Shown: positions 6,502 through 14,971, counted from the stretch's first letter. The stretch: DNA of 15,652 bases from CAYGZQ01 sp964354375 [NCBI: uncultured Planctomycetota bacterium] (GCA_964354375.1 CAYGZQ010000023.1:36716-52367); one strand, 5' to 3'. Made by a program: numbers and translations. The notes: generated by a model from the sequence alone, not told the origin.

Positions 6502-8104
6502 ATCGATCCTGACGCTCGTTTGCGTCGCGCTGCTGGGGCTTCTGTGCCTGAAGCTTCCCGATCATCGCTATTTCGTCGACGGCATCGATTCCGCGTGGCT
6601 GATCGAGACCTCGGAATCTCCCGTCATTCACCCGCATCATCCGATTTTTCCGCTTCTGCCGCAGGCGCTGTTTAATCTCCTTGGAGGCGAGGGGGCGGGG
6701 GTAAGTGCGCTGGGACTGCTCCTGATCTGGGGATCGGTCTTCGGAATCGTGACGGCGTGGGCCATGATCCTTCTGCTCAGGTCGATCAAGGTGTCTCCGG
6801 CGGGTATGCTCTTCTCCCTCGCTCTTTTCGCGTTTTCCGCGGGCGTGTGGTACTTCAGCTCGACTGCGAATCAATACTCCACCGCGCTGGCTCTCAATGT
6901 GTTTACGCTCCTTGCGCTTGTCTGTCTGATGAATCTGCCCGAGGGAAGAAAATCCGCTTCCGCCGTTGTTGGAGTCGGCGTCCTGACCGGTCTCGCTATT
7001 CTCGCTCACCAGGTGAATGCTCTATTGCTTTTTCCCCTTGCGTTCGCTATGTCGATGAGAGATCAGCTTTCCCGGCGATCGATCGGGCTGGCCGCGCTCG
7101 CGGTCGGCACAGCCGTGGTGGTCGCGCTTGTGCTGAATATCGTCATCGGGGTCGGTCTCGGAGGATTTCGATCAACCGCCGATTTTCTGGACTGGCAGCG
7201 GTCTTATGTCACCTACCCGCGATACTGGGCATCCGATCCCATAGACTCCATCGTGCGCTCGTTCCGAGGTGCGGTCGATCTGCACGTCGCGCACGCATTT
7301 CATCCGGAAGGGCTCTTCGGAAACCGGCTTGATCAGCCGGGCTCGACAAAATGGTTCATTGGTTTACTATTGAAAATCTCCCAGGTGTATGTGCTCGGCT
7401 TTCTTCTGATTGGGACACTCGCAGCGTGCGTCGACTATTTCCGCCGACGTCCGCGATCGTCCGTACAGGCGCTCGGGCTTGTCTCGGCGCTTCCCTTCAT
7501 CGCGTTCACCTTTCTGTTCACGCCCGAGTCCACGAACTACCGTCTTTTCTATCTCCCGGGTTTCATCCTCTTCCTGGCGCCCTGGATCGATCGACGGTTC
7601 CATCTCTCACGACCCGCCTTCCGTCGCGCATGGCCCCTTGTGCTTTTCGTCGCGGCGCTGTTTCTCGGCAATTTTTTCGTGAAGTTTCTGCCCGAGAGCA
7701 ATCCCGAAAACAATCCATATATCGCCGAGGCCGGTTTGCTCGCCAACTTCGTGGGTTCGGGCGATCTCGTCATTTACTCGGGCGCGGACGAGGATTTTTT
7801 GAGAGCCCACTACCTGAGATACTTCGCTCGGACCGATATCCTCACCGAGCCCGAGCTGATCGAGGAGATCCGTTCTCGCCCCGATCGGCTTCTCGACGAT
7901 TTCCGAATGCGGCACGAAAGCGGGCACGTGATCCTTCTCCACGAGGACGCGCTCTACTCCGAGGAGGACCTCGAGTCGATCCGTGAGTTTTACGGGGTCG
8001 ATATTTCCCTGGAAGAACTCGACCGATTTTTTAGACCCAATGCCCAGTTCGTGACGCATTTCGAGGTAAACGGGAAGCGGTATTACATCATCGTTCCCAA
8101 GTGA
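6482..8104 (+). CDS. Polytopic membrane protein, GT-C glycosyltransferase-like
   Basis: About 540 residues, with a single N-terminal helix, an external loop, roughly ten to twelve further hydrophobic segments to about residue 400 and a soluble C-terminal domain (about 400-540). The first loop reads FVDGIDSAWLIE then HPHHPIFPLL (31-59). An acidic residue in loop 1 followed by a His-Pro-rich stretch is the arrangement of GT-C fold enzymes and the related DUF2723 proteins, which use polyprenyl-phosphate sugars as donors. The tail (ANFVGSGDLVIYSGADEDF and onward) has a mixed alpha/beta look. The start is uncertain: TTG at 6482 has GCAGG 8 nt upstream and is preferred; TTG at 6440 extends it by 14 residues with no Shine-Dalgarno. 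It overlaps the preceding membrane-protein gene. Sugar and acceptor are unknown, and family membership is inferred from pattern only. Confidence 0.78.
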   Translation: MKPNRSESILTLVCVALLGLLCLKLPDHRYFVDGIDSAWLIETSESPVIHPHHPIFPLLPQALFNLLGGEGAGVSALGLLLIWGSVFGIVTAWAMILLLRSIKVSPAGMLFSLALFAFSAGVWYFSSTANQYSTALALNVFTLLALVCLMNLPEGRKSASAVVGVGVLTGLAILAHQVNALLLFPLAFAMSMRDQLSRRSIGLAALAVGTAVVVALVLNIVIGVGLGGFRSTADFLDWQRSYVTYPRYWASDPIDSIVRSFRGAVDLHVAHAFHPEGLFGNRLDQPGSTKWFIGLLLKISQVYVLGFLLIGTLAACVDYFRRRPRSSVQALGLVSALPFIAFTFLFTPESTNYRLFYLPGFILFLAPWIDRRFHLSRPAFRRAWPLVLFVAALFLGNFFVKFLPESNPENNPYIAEAGLLANFVGSGDLVIYSGADEDFLRAHYLRYFARTDILTEPELIEEIRSRPDRLLDDFRMRHESGHVILLHEDALYSEEDLESIREFYGVDISLEELDRFFRPNAQFVTHFEVNGKRYYIIVPK

Positions 8105-8139
8105 GTGACCGCCGGGGACAGACACCTGGACGGAAGCGA

Positions 8140-8169
8140 TTGACCCGCTCGGGTTCGCTGTGGGAGAAT
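8140..8169 (+). promoter_or_regulatory. ruvC promoter placed directly before a probable leaderless start
   Basis: TTGACC (8140-8145), an 18-bp spacer and GAGAAT (8164-8169) preceded by TGG form an extended -10 promoter. The hexamer contains the first possible ruvC ATG (8168), which makes that codon an unlikely start and favours the GTG at 8177, 7 nt downstream, near the predicted transcription start. Confidence 0.5.
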
Positions 8170-8176
8170 GCGGGCT

Positions 8177-8683
8177 GTGGCCCGATGCGTCCGCATACTC
8201 GGAATCGATCCCGGCTTGAGTCGGTGCGGATACGGCGTGATCGATTTCGACGGTCGGAGCGCGGAGGCGGTGGAGTACGGTCTGATTCGGACCAGCTCCA
8301 AGGAGCCGAGCACGAAGCGTCTTAAGGACATCGCCGCCGAGCTCGGCAAGGTGATCGACGAGTTCCATCCGACCGAGTGCGCGATCGAGCGGGTATATTT
8401 TCACAGAAACGTTTCGACGGCCATCGATGTCGCGATGGTGATGGGGGCGGCGCTGGTGCTGGCCATGCAGAAGGGTCTTGAGACAAGGCAGTATGCGCCT
8501 CTGCAGGTCAAGCGCGCGATCGTGGGCGTCGGACGGGCCGACAAGCTGCAGGTTCAGAAAATGGTCGCGACGCTTTACAGGCTGGAGGAGATTCCGAAGC
8601 CGCCGGACGTGGCCGACGCGCTGGCGGTAGCGCTTACACATGCGTATTTAAGAAATTCATATTACGATCCTTCCGTGGGTTAG
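8177..8683 (+). CDS. ruvC: Holliday junction resolvase RuvC
   Basis: A 168-residue RNase-H-fold endonuclease that resolves Holliday junctions as a dimer, working with RuvA and RuvB. All four acidic catalytic residues are visible: Asp11 in GIDPGL, Glu71 in AIERVYF, and Asp144 and Asp147 in PPDVADALAVALTH, with conserved spacing and the terminal His. VGVGRADKLQVQKMV (116-130) matches the family DNA-binding helix region. The start is uncertain: the ATG at 8168 overlaps the proposed -10 box, whereas the GTG at 8177 lies 7 nt after it, so I prefer GTG, giving four extra residues before the first strand (VRILGIDPG). Length is close to the usual 160-175. ruvA follows after 13 bp. Confidence 0.95.
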   Translation: MARCVRILGIDPGLSRCGYGVIDFDGRSAEAVEYGLIRTSSKEPSTKRLKDIAAELGKVIDEFHPTECAIERVYFHRNVSTAIDVAMVMGAALVLAMQKGLETRQYAPLQVKRAIVGVGRADKLQVQKMVATLYRLEEIPKPPDVADALAVALTHAYLRNSYYDPSVG

Positions 8684-8696
8684 CCGCTAACAAGCC

Positions 8697-9332
8697 ATGT
8701 ACGCTTTCATCGAAGGTGAAATCATCGACAAATCGGACCGCGCCATAGTGATCCGTCCCGACGGCGTGGGGATGGGGCTGGCGGTGAACATCGCCCCGCG
8801 GACCTCTTTTGAACTGCCCCCCGTCGGCGAAACCACCCGGCTCTACACGTCGTTCCAGGTGAGAGAGGACTCGCAGGCGTTGTACGGTTTCGAGACGGTT
8901 GCGGAGCGCGACCTTTTCGAAGCCCTTCTGAAGATCAGCGGCATAGGCGGCAGGACGGCGCTCGCGATTCTGGACCTGCCTCGCAACCGCATCGTGGAGG
9001 CCATAGCCGCCGGGGACGCGGACGTTCTCAGGCAGGTGCAGGGCGTGGGTCCGAAAACCGCCGGACGAATCGTGCTGGAGCTCAGGGACCGTTTCGCCGA
9101 GGAGCTCGTTCAGGAGTGGGGGGGCGCTCTGAGCGATTCCGCGATGGGGAAGGGCGCGGCATCCGCGGAATCCGATTCCGGGCATGAGTTCGCGGAAGCG
9201 ATCGAGGCGCTTGTCGAGCTGGGCTACATGAGGGCCGAGGCACGGGAGCATGTGCGACGCGCGCGCGGGGCGCTGGGCGAGGGCGCTCCCGCTGAAGACC
9301 TCGTGCGCCAGGTCCTCAGACACGCCGGGTGA
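8697..9332 (+). CDS. ruvA: Holliday junction branch-migration protein RuvA
   Basis: A 211-residue RuvA, the tetrameric DNA-junction-binding subunit that loads the RuvB motor. Domain I (1-66) is an OB fold with the acidic pin as QVREDSQALYGF (Glu57, Asp58). Domain II has two helix-hairpin-helix motifs, KISGIGGRTALAIL (79-92) and QVQGVGPKTAGRIVLEL (113-129). A variable linker (about 140-162) leads to domain III (163-211), which contacts RuvB and reads FAEAIEALVELGYMRAEAREHV. Length is slightly above the usual 190-205. It lies 13 bp after ruvC. The ATG lacks a clear Shine-Dalgarno. RuvB, often the next gene, is not in this window: a membrane protein gene follows 7 bp after the stop. Confidence 0.96.
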   Translation: MYAFIEGEIIDKSDRAIVIRPDGVGMGLAVNIAPRTSFELPPVGETTRLYTSFQVREDSQALYGFETVAERDLFEALLKISGIGGRTALAILDLPRNRIVEAIAAGDADVLRQVQGVGPKTAGRIVLELRDRFAEELVQEWGGALSDSAMGKGAASAESDSGHEFAEAIEALVELGYMRAEAREHVRRARGALGEGAPAEDLVRQVLRHAG

Positions 9333-9339
9333 TTCCGCC

Positions 9340-11916
9340 GTGGTCCATTCCGACGACATACCATCTCCCGGTCCCGCCGATCGCTCAACCTTCTGGCGCA
9401 CCCTATTCGGAACCGATCTTCTGCCTCTCGCGATAATCGTGGCCTTCGTGATCGTCCTGATGTGGCCTTTCACGATCCAGGGTCGAGCGCTCATGCCGGA
9501 CACCTGGAAGAGCATTCATCCCTGGGCGCGCGGAGTCGATCTTGAAGGCTGGCAGGCGAACGTGTACGACACGGTGCTCGAGTACGGGCCGTGGTACGAG
9601 TACTCGCAGACCTGTCTGAAAGAAGGCCGCGTGCCCCACTGGAATCCGGGGCAATTCTGCGGCGCTCCGCTCTACGCCAATCGCCTGATCCCCTTTTTCT
9701 ATCCGCCCTTCATGCTTGCGGAAATCGTCGCCGCACCGCACAAGATCATTGGATGGTTCCAGCTTTTCAACCTGATCCTGTCGGGATGGGGGATGTATTT
9801 TCTGCTACGACGATGGTCGATGACGCGGTCGATCGCGGTGGCGGGCTCGCTTCTGTGGCTGACTTGCGGGGTTCATTTTCTGCCTTTCCCGCTGTGGACG
9901 CTGGGAACGATCGGGTTTCCCTGGCTTCTGTGGGCGCTGGAGGGTTTCCTGGAGAAACCCGGGCTCAGTCCCATCGCGATCGCAGCGTTTGTCGCCGGGC
10001 TGATTCTCATTACCGGCTACCCGGTCCTCGTCGTTCACCTGACTTATCTCACCGCGCTGTATTTCATCTGCCGATGGTGGACCACGCGTCGCATCGGGCC
10101 CGGGCGGCTTCATTGGTCGATTCCCCCGATCGTCCTTCTGTCAGTCTACACACTTGGGTTCGGACTGAGCGCGATCGCCAATCTGCCGGCCTGGAATTAC
10201 TCGAGCCAGACGGTGCGACACATCGAGGGTTTCACCGACAAGGCCTTCGAGCGTGAGAAGCTCGCTCTTATAACGCCCGCCGAGGAAGCCGGGCTGGACC
10301 CGATCACCGCGCGTTTCGGAGAGCGGGCGGACATTCTGTTTCCGATAAACGGTCGCGGGACGCAGCGCGCGTGGCAGTACGGCGGCGTGCTGGTATATCT
10401 GCTCGCCTTCCTGGGAATCCTTGCCGGACGTCCGCAGGCGAGAATCCTGGGCGTTCTCGGACTGATTTTCGCGATCCCCGTCTGGATTCCGGAAGTTTAT
10501 GTATCAATGACAGGCATTTTTCCCGGCTGGGCGCTCACGATTCTCCTTCCCATCGAGGCGGTCAACCTCGTCGCGGGCCTTCTCGCGGCCTGCGGTATCG
10601 AAGCGCTGATCGACACGAGGCGGTCACCCAATCTTTACGGGAAAGCGCTCTTTGCACTCCTTGCAGTCGCAGCGATAGCCCTCACGGCCCGGATTCTGCA
10701 CCACGCACCGGTGATCGACCTGCCCATCCTCCTTGACGTCCCGGGGTCGAACCTCCTTTCCTACAGCCCTTTCCACGTTTTCTATCTGGCAACGTTCGCA
10801 GTGATCGCCCTGGGCATCGCGGCTGTGGTGTTCGTCAGCAGGAAGATCGTCGCGCTTCGATGGCTTTTCCTTCTCGCGTCGATCGCGTTTTCCCTCGCCA
10901 CCTTCCAGTACCTGCAGCCGGTGTACTCGCAGCCTGATTACACCCCTGAGACTCCGTTCACCGAGTGGATCAGAAAGGCGGCGATGCCGGAGAATCCCGC
11001 AGAAGGAAACCGGCTAGCGCGATGGGCCAACCTGCCGCTCCCGTTCGCCCCCGGCAAGCGCGCGAAAAGTCCTCTCACACCGAACCTTCACCTGGTCTAT
11101 GGCGTTGAGGATGTGGGCGGGTACGATTCTCTCGTTCCGGCCAGATTTATTAATTACTGTACCTTATTCGAGGACCCGTTCATCGACTACCGGGCCCTGA
11201 TCGCGTTCGCGGCGCCTTCCACGATGCAGCATCCCCGCTTCCGTGCGATGGGGGTGAGGTGGATACTCAGCCAGGGCGAGCTTCCGCTCGAGGCGGAGGA
11301 CGGCTGCAGTCTGGTCTGGGACGACAGACGGGACGGGTCGCAGGAGGGCACCGACAGGTCGGACGATTTTATCCAGGTATGGGAAGTCTCTGAACCATCG
11401 CCAAGGGCGTTTCTCACTCGAAGAATCGTCTACGCATCCGACCCCGCCGACAACCCGCTCGTCCAGGCAGAGAACTGGCGAGCCCACGGCATCGACGCAA
11501 TCGTTGTCGAGGACCCCGAGCGCAAAAACAGGACTCTCGCTTTCCCGGACGACCCTCTCGAAAGCGACAGGCCGGTCCTCGACGGAAGCGATGTCATTTT
11601 CCTGCGCGATCAACCTGAGCGTGTCGTTCTCCAGGTCCAGGCGCCGACGGACTGTTATCTTGTCCTGCGCGACGGCTGGAATCCCGAATGGTCCGCTACG
11701 GTTGATGGGAAGCAAGCGCAGATCCGGCCGGCAGACGGTGCGTTCCGAGCCGTGGAAATCCGAGCAGGCACTCACGCGGTGGAATTCCGCTACGTCCCCC
11801 GAAGCTTCCGTCGCGGCGTATGGATAACGTGCATTTCCCTCCTGATCATTGTGGGACTCTATTCCGTCACCGGCGGCAGGACGCGATATAAAAGCCCCAC
11901 CCCCTCGAACCGATAA
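9340..11916 (+). CDS. YfhO-type polytopic membrane protein
   Basis: An 858-residue protein with hydrophobic segments from about residue 28 to 560, then a soluble domain and one last helix (about 838-855). The first extracytoplasmic loop has the YfhO-family look: an acidic residue (MPDTW, 52-56), EGRVPHWNPGQFCGAPLYAN (95-114) and FFYPP. The C-terminal domain carries the family hallmark, here LRDGWNPEWSATVDGKQ, then VEIRAGTHAVEFRYVP. YfhO proteins are GT-C-related; Bacillus YfhO is linked to lipoteichoic acid glycosylation. Donor and acceptor here are unknown. I chose GTG at 9340, 7 nt after the ruvA stop, with GGTGA overlapping that stop, implying translational coupling; the frame extends upstream within ruvA but without membrane-protein character. 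Its last 58 bp overlap the opposing DUF2723 gene. Confidence 0.88.
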   Translation: MVHSDDIPSPGPADRSTFWRTLFGTDLLPLAIIVAFVIVLMWPFTIQGRALMPDTWKSIHPWARGVDLEGWQANVYDTVLEYGPWYEYSQTCLKEGRVPHWNPGQFCGAPLYANRLIPFFYPPFMLAEIVAAPHKIIGWFQLFNLILSGWGMYFLLRRWSMTRSIAVAGSLLWLTCGVHFLPFPLWTLGTIGFPWLLWALEGFLEKPGLSPIAIAAFVAGLILITGYPVLVVHLTYLTALYFICRWWTTRRIGPGRLHWSIPPIVLLSVYTLGFGLSAIANLPAWNYSSQTVRHIEGFTDKAFEREKLALITPAEEAGLDPITARFGERADILFPINGRGTQRAWQYGGVLVYLLAFLGILAGRPQARILGVLGLIFAIPVWIPEVYVSMTGIFPGWALTILLPIEAVNLVAGLLAACGIEALIDTRRSPNLYGKALFALLAVAAIALTARILHHAPVIDLPILLDVPGSNLLSYSPFHVFYLATFAVIALGIAAVVFVSRKIVALRWLFLLASIAFSLATFQYLQPVYSQPDYTPETPFTEWIRKAAMPENPAEGNRLARWANLPLPFAPGKRAKSPLTPNLHLVYGVEDVGGYDSLVPARFINYCTLFEDPFIDYRALIAFAAPSTMQHPRFRAMGVRWILSQGELPLEAEDGCSLVWDDRRDGSQEGTDRSDDFIQVWEVSEPSPRAFLTRRIVYASDPADNPLVQAENWRAHGIDAIVVEDPERKNRTLAFPDDPLESDRPVLDGSDVIFLRDQPERVVLQVQAPTDCYLVLRDGWNPEWSATVDGKQAQIRPADGAFRAVEIRAGTHAVEFRYVPRSFRRGVWITCISLLIIVGLYSVTGGRTRYKSPTPSNR

Positions 11917-13553
11917 CCCTTCTCCGCGAGCGCATCCACGGTCGCACCCGAGTAAACAGGGCGACTGTCGATGTTGTGCTCGATTATCCATGCCGCGGTC
12001 GCGGCATCTTTCTCCTTGCCGGTTATCGGTTCAGGGGGAAGCACGAGAGAGGGGTATTTTCGTTTGAGGAGATCCAGACCCCAGTCGAAACCCGCGTGCT
12101 CGACAAATACGATCGCTACGTCATCGCGTTTCCCGGCGTATTCGACCTCCCTGTAGTACCAGAGCGTGAACGCGCGCTCATACCGGACCTCCAGCACCAC
12201 AGCATTCTTATCGAAGGACGCGAACGATTCCTCCCCGAACTGCATGGCATCGTACGTGCCCGACAGATCGACCTCCCGCCAGTGATTTGTGAGTCCGAGG
12301 GCCACACCCAGAACAAGGATCAGCACTGCAGTCGCCCTCGCGAGCGTCAGGAACCTCCCGGGAGCCCATAACATCAGCCCGAGCGACCAGCCGGCCCAGA
12401 TGGCGGACGCCCAGATCATCGGAAGAAGATATCCCTCGGGGTCCCAGATGTGGTAGCTCGCAAGGTAAAAGAGGCCCGATCCAACCATGAGCAGCGTGTG
12501 CACAAGCCAGAGAATCTCAGCCCGGCTCCTGCCCAGGAAGAGCCTGCACGCTCCGAGCCCTGCCGCCAGAGCGCCGAAGCCGCCGAGTTCCCATGGGATC
12601 GACGAATATCTCATGATCCGGCCCAGCATCTGGAACGGCATCAGCGCGAACATGAGGCTTCTGAACTGCCTGCCCGTCACGACCCACATGAGATTGCGCA
12701 GGGTCTGGGGGTTTCCCCAGTCCAAAGGTGGATTCATAACCGAACGAATCGGCAAGTACAGATAGAGAAGGAGGGCCAGCGCGAACCACGTCACTCCCTT
12801 CACGAGCTCCCTGAATTTCAGCCCAGGGACTCCCAACGCGAGGATCAGAGCGATTCCGGGAAACAGGAAAAGGCATGTCAGGTGATTCGTCAGGGCGAGT
12901 CCCCACGACAGGCCCAGCAGCGCCACAAGCCTTCCGCGACGCTTCTCCCAGTCCGCTTCCTCCCCGGTCTTTCGAGCCCCGGCGAGGAGCTCCACAAGGA
13001 TCCATCCGATCAACGCCACGAAGAACAGGTTCAGCGAATACACTTCAGTGACGATCGAGAGCGACCAGACATCGGTGGCGAACGCGAGAATGAGCCCCGA
13101 CGAAAGCGCGGCGGCGCCCCTTGCGAAGCGCGTGATTTTACCGGCGTCTTCTGCGCTCAGAAGATCGAAACCGGCCCATACGGTCCGGACGGTAATCGCG
13201 GCAGCCAGCGCGCCCCACAGTGCGCTCAAAGCGTTCATCCTCCAGGCGACCGATCCCAGCGGGATGAGGTGGCTCCAGATCCAGCCCGTCATGCAGAACA
13301 GGGGATATCCCGTCGGATGGGGAATGCCCAGGACCCACGCGGACGTTATCAGGTCTCCGGAGTCCTCCGAGTGATGCGCCCAGCTCACTCCCGGCGACAG
13401 CGTGAGAAGGTAAACCACGATCGCGATCAGCCATGTCCAGAAGCTCAGCCAGAAGGGCAGCCGATCGCGGCCGGGCTTCTTCGGTTTCCCGTCCGATTCC
13501 TTCGGGACTCTCTTCCGGGTGGGCGGGGTCACGGACGTGATTTTACTTCTCAT
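11859..13553 (-). CDS. DUF2723 (TMEM260-like) membrane protein, putative protein O-mannosyltransferase family
   Basis: A 564-residue protein. A basic, lysine/proline-rich N-terminus (1-31) precedes about twelve hydrophobic segments (33 to about 430) and a soluble C-terminal domain. The family signature is clear: SEDSGDLITSAWVLGIPHPTGYPLF (62-86), with an acidic DSGD and HPTGYP in the first external loop. DUF2723 proteins are GT-C-like; the human relative TMEM260 transfers O-mannose to extracellular domains, and bacterial relatives are largely uncharacterised. The end of the protein (RPVYSGATVDALAEKGYRFEGVGLLYRV) matches the usual tail of the family. The ATG at 13553 lacks a Shine-Dalgarno but sits 8 nt after a -10-like TACATT, suggesting a leaderless message. 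It is divergent from the DUF58 gene and overlaps the YfhO-type gene tail-to-tail. Confidence 0.9.
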   Translation of the reverse strand: MRSKITSVTPPTRKRVPKESDGKPKKPGRDRLPFWLSFWTWLIAIVVYLLTLSPGVSWAHHSEDSGDLITSAWVLGIPHPTGYPLFCMTGWIWSHLIPLGSVAWRMNALSALWGALAAAITVRTVWAGFDLLSAEDAGKITRFARGAAALSSGLILAFATDVWSLSIVTEVYSLNLFFVALIGWILVELLAGARKTGEEADWEKRRGRLVALLGLSWGLALTNHLTCLFLFPGIALILALGVPGLKFRELVKGVTWFALALLLYLYLPIRSVMNPPLDWGNPQTLRNLMWVVTGRQFRSLMFALMPFQMLGRIMRYSSIPWELGGFGALAAGLGACRLFLGRSRAEILWLVHTLLMVGSGLFYLASYHIWDPEGYLLPMIWASAIWAGWSLGLMLWAPGRFLTLARATAVLILVLGVALGLTNHWREVDLSGTYDAMQFGEESFASFDKNAVVLEVRYERAFTLWYYREVEYAGKRDDVAIVFVEHAGFDWGLDLLKRKYPSLVLPPEPITGKEKDAATAAWIIEHNIDSRPVYSGATVDALAEKGYRFEGVGLLYRVLPPVTE

Positions 13554-13561
13554 GGCAGCCG

Positions 13562-13567
13562 AATGTA
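13562..13567 (-). promoter_or_regulatory. -10-like element for the DUF2723 gene
   Basis: On the minus strand TACATT ends 8 nt before the ATG at 13553. No convincing -35 was found. If used, the message would be leaderless or nearly so. It sits within the 54-bp divergent space shared with the DUF58 gene. Confidence 0.3.
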
Positions 13568-13591
13568 AAACGCATTGGAGGGTCCGACATG

Positions 13592-13600
13592 TGTTAAACT
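13592..13600 (+). promoter_or_regulatory. Extended -10 promoter for the DUF58 gene
   Basis: TGTTAAACT (TG-n-TAAACT) ends 7 nt before the ATG at 13608, so the predicted transcription start coincides with the start codon. A TTGGAG at 13575-13580 is a possible -35, but its 14-bp spacing is short. Confidence 0.45.
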
Positions 13601-13607
13601 CTCCGCC

Positions 13608-14918
13608 ATGCTTCTCACGCGGCGGAGCTTGATTCTTCTGGCGCTGGCGGCGGTCTGGGAAATTCTGTCAGGCTTCGTACCGCTTCTCTCCAGCCTGTTC
13701 GTCATCCACGTGAGCATCGTAGTAATACTGATCCTCATCGACCTTCTGTTCAGCCCCACGCGGGACGATATCGCAGTCGAGCGAATCTGCGAGAGCAAGC
13801 TCAGCCTGCTCGACGAAAATCCGGTCACGCTCATTGTCACCAATCGCTGGGAAAGGCCGCTCACGGGCTCTCTGGTGGACGAATATCCCGACCCGGCGCG
13901 CATCAGGCCCGAGAAGCTCGATTTCAGCATCCCGCCCGGAGAGTCGAGAAAACTCATCTACCATTTCCGCCCGGAGAAGCGCGGGGATGTTGTGTTTCCG
14001 CGGGTCCATTTTCGAGTACGGGGCAGGCTGGGGTTCATAGTGCGCAGGCTGGTGATCAAGCTTGAGACGAAGGCCCAGGTGTACCCGAACCTGATCCAGA
14101 CCCGGCGCTGGGACCTCCTTGCCCGCAAGGGCGCTTTGTTCGCGGCGGGATTCAAGCCGGTGGGACGGTTCGGACGCGGCACCGAGTTCAGCCAGCTGAG
14201 AGAGTACGTACCGGACGATGAATTCCGGGCGATCGACTGGAAGGCAAGCGCACGAAGGGGAAAACTGGTGGTGAGGGAGTACGAGGTCGAGCGAAGTCAG
14301 CCGCTCACATTGTTCATCGATTGCGGCCGCCAGATGATCGGACGGATCGACGAGCACACACGACTCGACTACGCCATCAACGCGGCGCTGATGCTGGCGT
14401 ATGTGGCGATTCTCAAGGGGGACCAGGTGGGGCTTATAGCGTTCGGCGCTAAAATCCAGCATTACCTTGCGCCCCGTCGAGGCACCGCCCAGCTCAACAG
14501 GATTATCGAGGCCCTGTACGACGTCCAGCCGTCCGAGGTGGAGAGCGACTATCGCGGGGCGATCAGGCAGTTTCTCGCGACCTGGCGAAAACGAAGCCTG
14601 ATCGTTCTGTTCTCCGATGTCGTAGATCCGTCCGCGTCATCCGTTCTTCTCGGGCACCTTCCGTCCGTTCATCCGCGGCACCTGCCCCTGGCGGTGCTCC
14701 TGAAGGACCCTGAGCTGACCGAGATCGAGCGCCAGGCCCCATCCAACGCAAACGAGCTCTATGAGAAAGCGGTAGCTTGCGACCTCGCCACGAGTCGCGA
14801 GCTCGCCGCACGTCAACTGAGGCAGGCAGGATGCCTGGTTGTCGATGTCGCTCCACAGGACCTCACGGTCGCCGTGGTGAACGAGTATCTCCGTCTCAAG
14901 GCCCGCAGCCTGATTTGA
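13608..14918 (+). CDS. DUF58 family protein with two N-terminal membrane helices and a VWA-like domain
   Basis: A 436-residue protein with hydrophobic segments at about 5-21 and 26-48, then a long soluble part. The DUF58 signature is complete: GRGTEFSQLREYVPDDEFRAIDWKASARRGKLVVREYEVE (189-228). It leads into a VWA-like domain starting TLFIDCGRQM (234-243). The MIDAS position reads D-C-G-R-Q rather than D-x-S-x-S, so classical metal-dependent adhesion binding is doubtful, although LFSDVVD (334-340) keeps the later aspartate. DUF58 proteins usually neighbour MoxR AAA+ ATPases, transglutaminase-like proteins or BatA/BatB proteins and are thought to act in chaperone-like maturation; none of these partners is in view. 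I chose the ATG at 13608, because the 11 upstream residues (to TTG 13575) lie across the promoter. No Shine-Dalgarno is visible. Confidence 0.92.
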   Translation: MLLTRRSLILLALAAVWEILSGFVPLLSSLFVIHVSIVVILILIDLLFSPTRDDIAVERICESKLSLLDENPVTLIVTNRWERPLTGSLVDEYPDPARIRPEKLDFSIPPGESRKLIYHFRPEKRGDVVFPRVHFRVRGRLGFIVRRLVIKLETKAQVYPNLIQTRRWDLLARKGALFAAGFKPVGRFGRGTEFSQLREYVPDDEFRAIDWKASARRGKLVVREYEVERSQPLTLFIDCGRQMIGRIDEHTRLDYAINAALMLAYVAILKGDQVGLIAFGAKIQHYLAPRRGTAQLNRIIEALYDVQPSEVESDYRGAIRQFLATWRKRSLIVLFSDVVDPSASSVLLGHLPSVHPRHLPLAVLLKDPELTEIERQAPSNANELYEKAVACDLATSRELAARQLRQAGCLVVDVAPQDLTVAVVNEYLRLKARSLI

Positions 14919-14935
14919 TTCTCTCCCGACCCTCT

Positions 14936-14962
14936 TTGTCCCGATCCTGCCGGTGCTATACT
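14936..14962 (+). promoter_or_regulatory. Extended -10 promoter for yjbQ
   Basis: TGCTATACT (TG-n-TATACT, hexamer 14957-14962) ends 9 nt before the ATG at 14972. TTGTCC (14936-14941) at 15-bp spacing is a possible -35. It lies in the 53-bp gap after the DUF58 gene and implies separate transcription with a very short or absent leader. Confidence 0.5.
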
Positions 14963-14971
14963 TTTCAGGCC

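Noticed and set aside
8105-8176. Gap before ruvC considered for a small RNA or tRNA
   Set aside because: Only 72 bp, without cloverleaf potential; it is explained by a promoter.
12450-13568. 372-codon open frame on the plus strand opposite the DUF2723 gene
   Set aside because: Composition is Arg/Gln/Glu/Pro-rich, as expected for the complement of a GC-rich membrane-protein gene, and no domain is visible.
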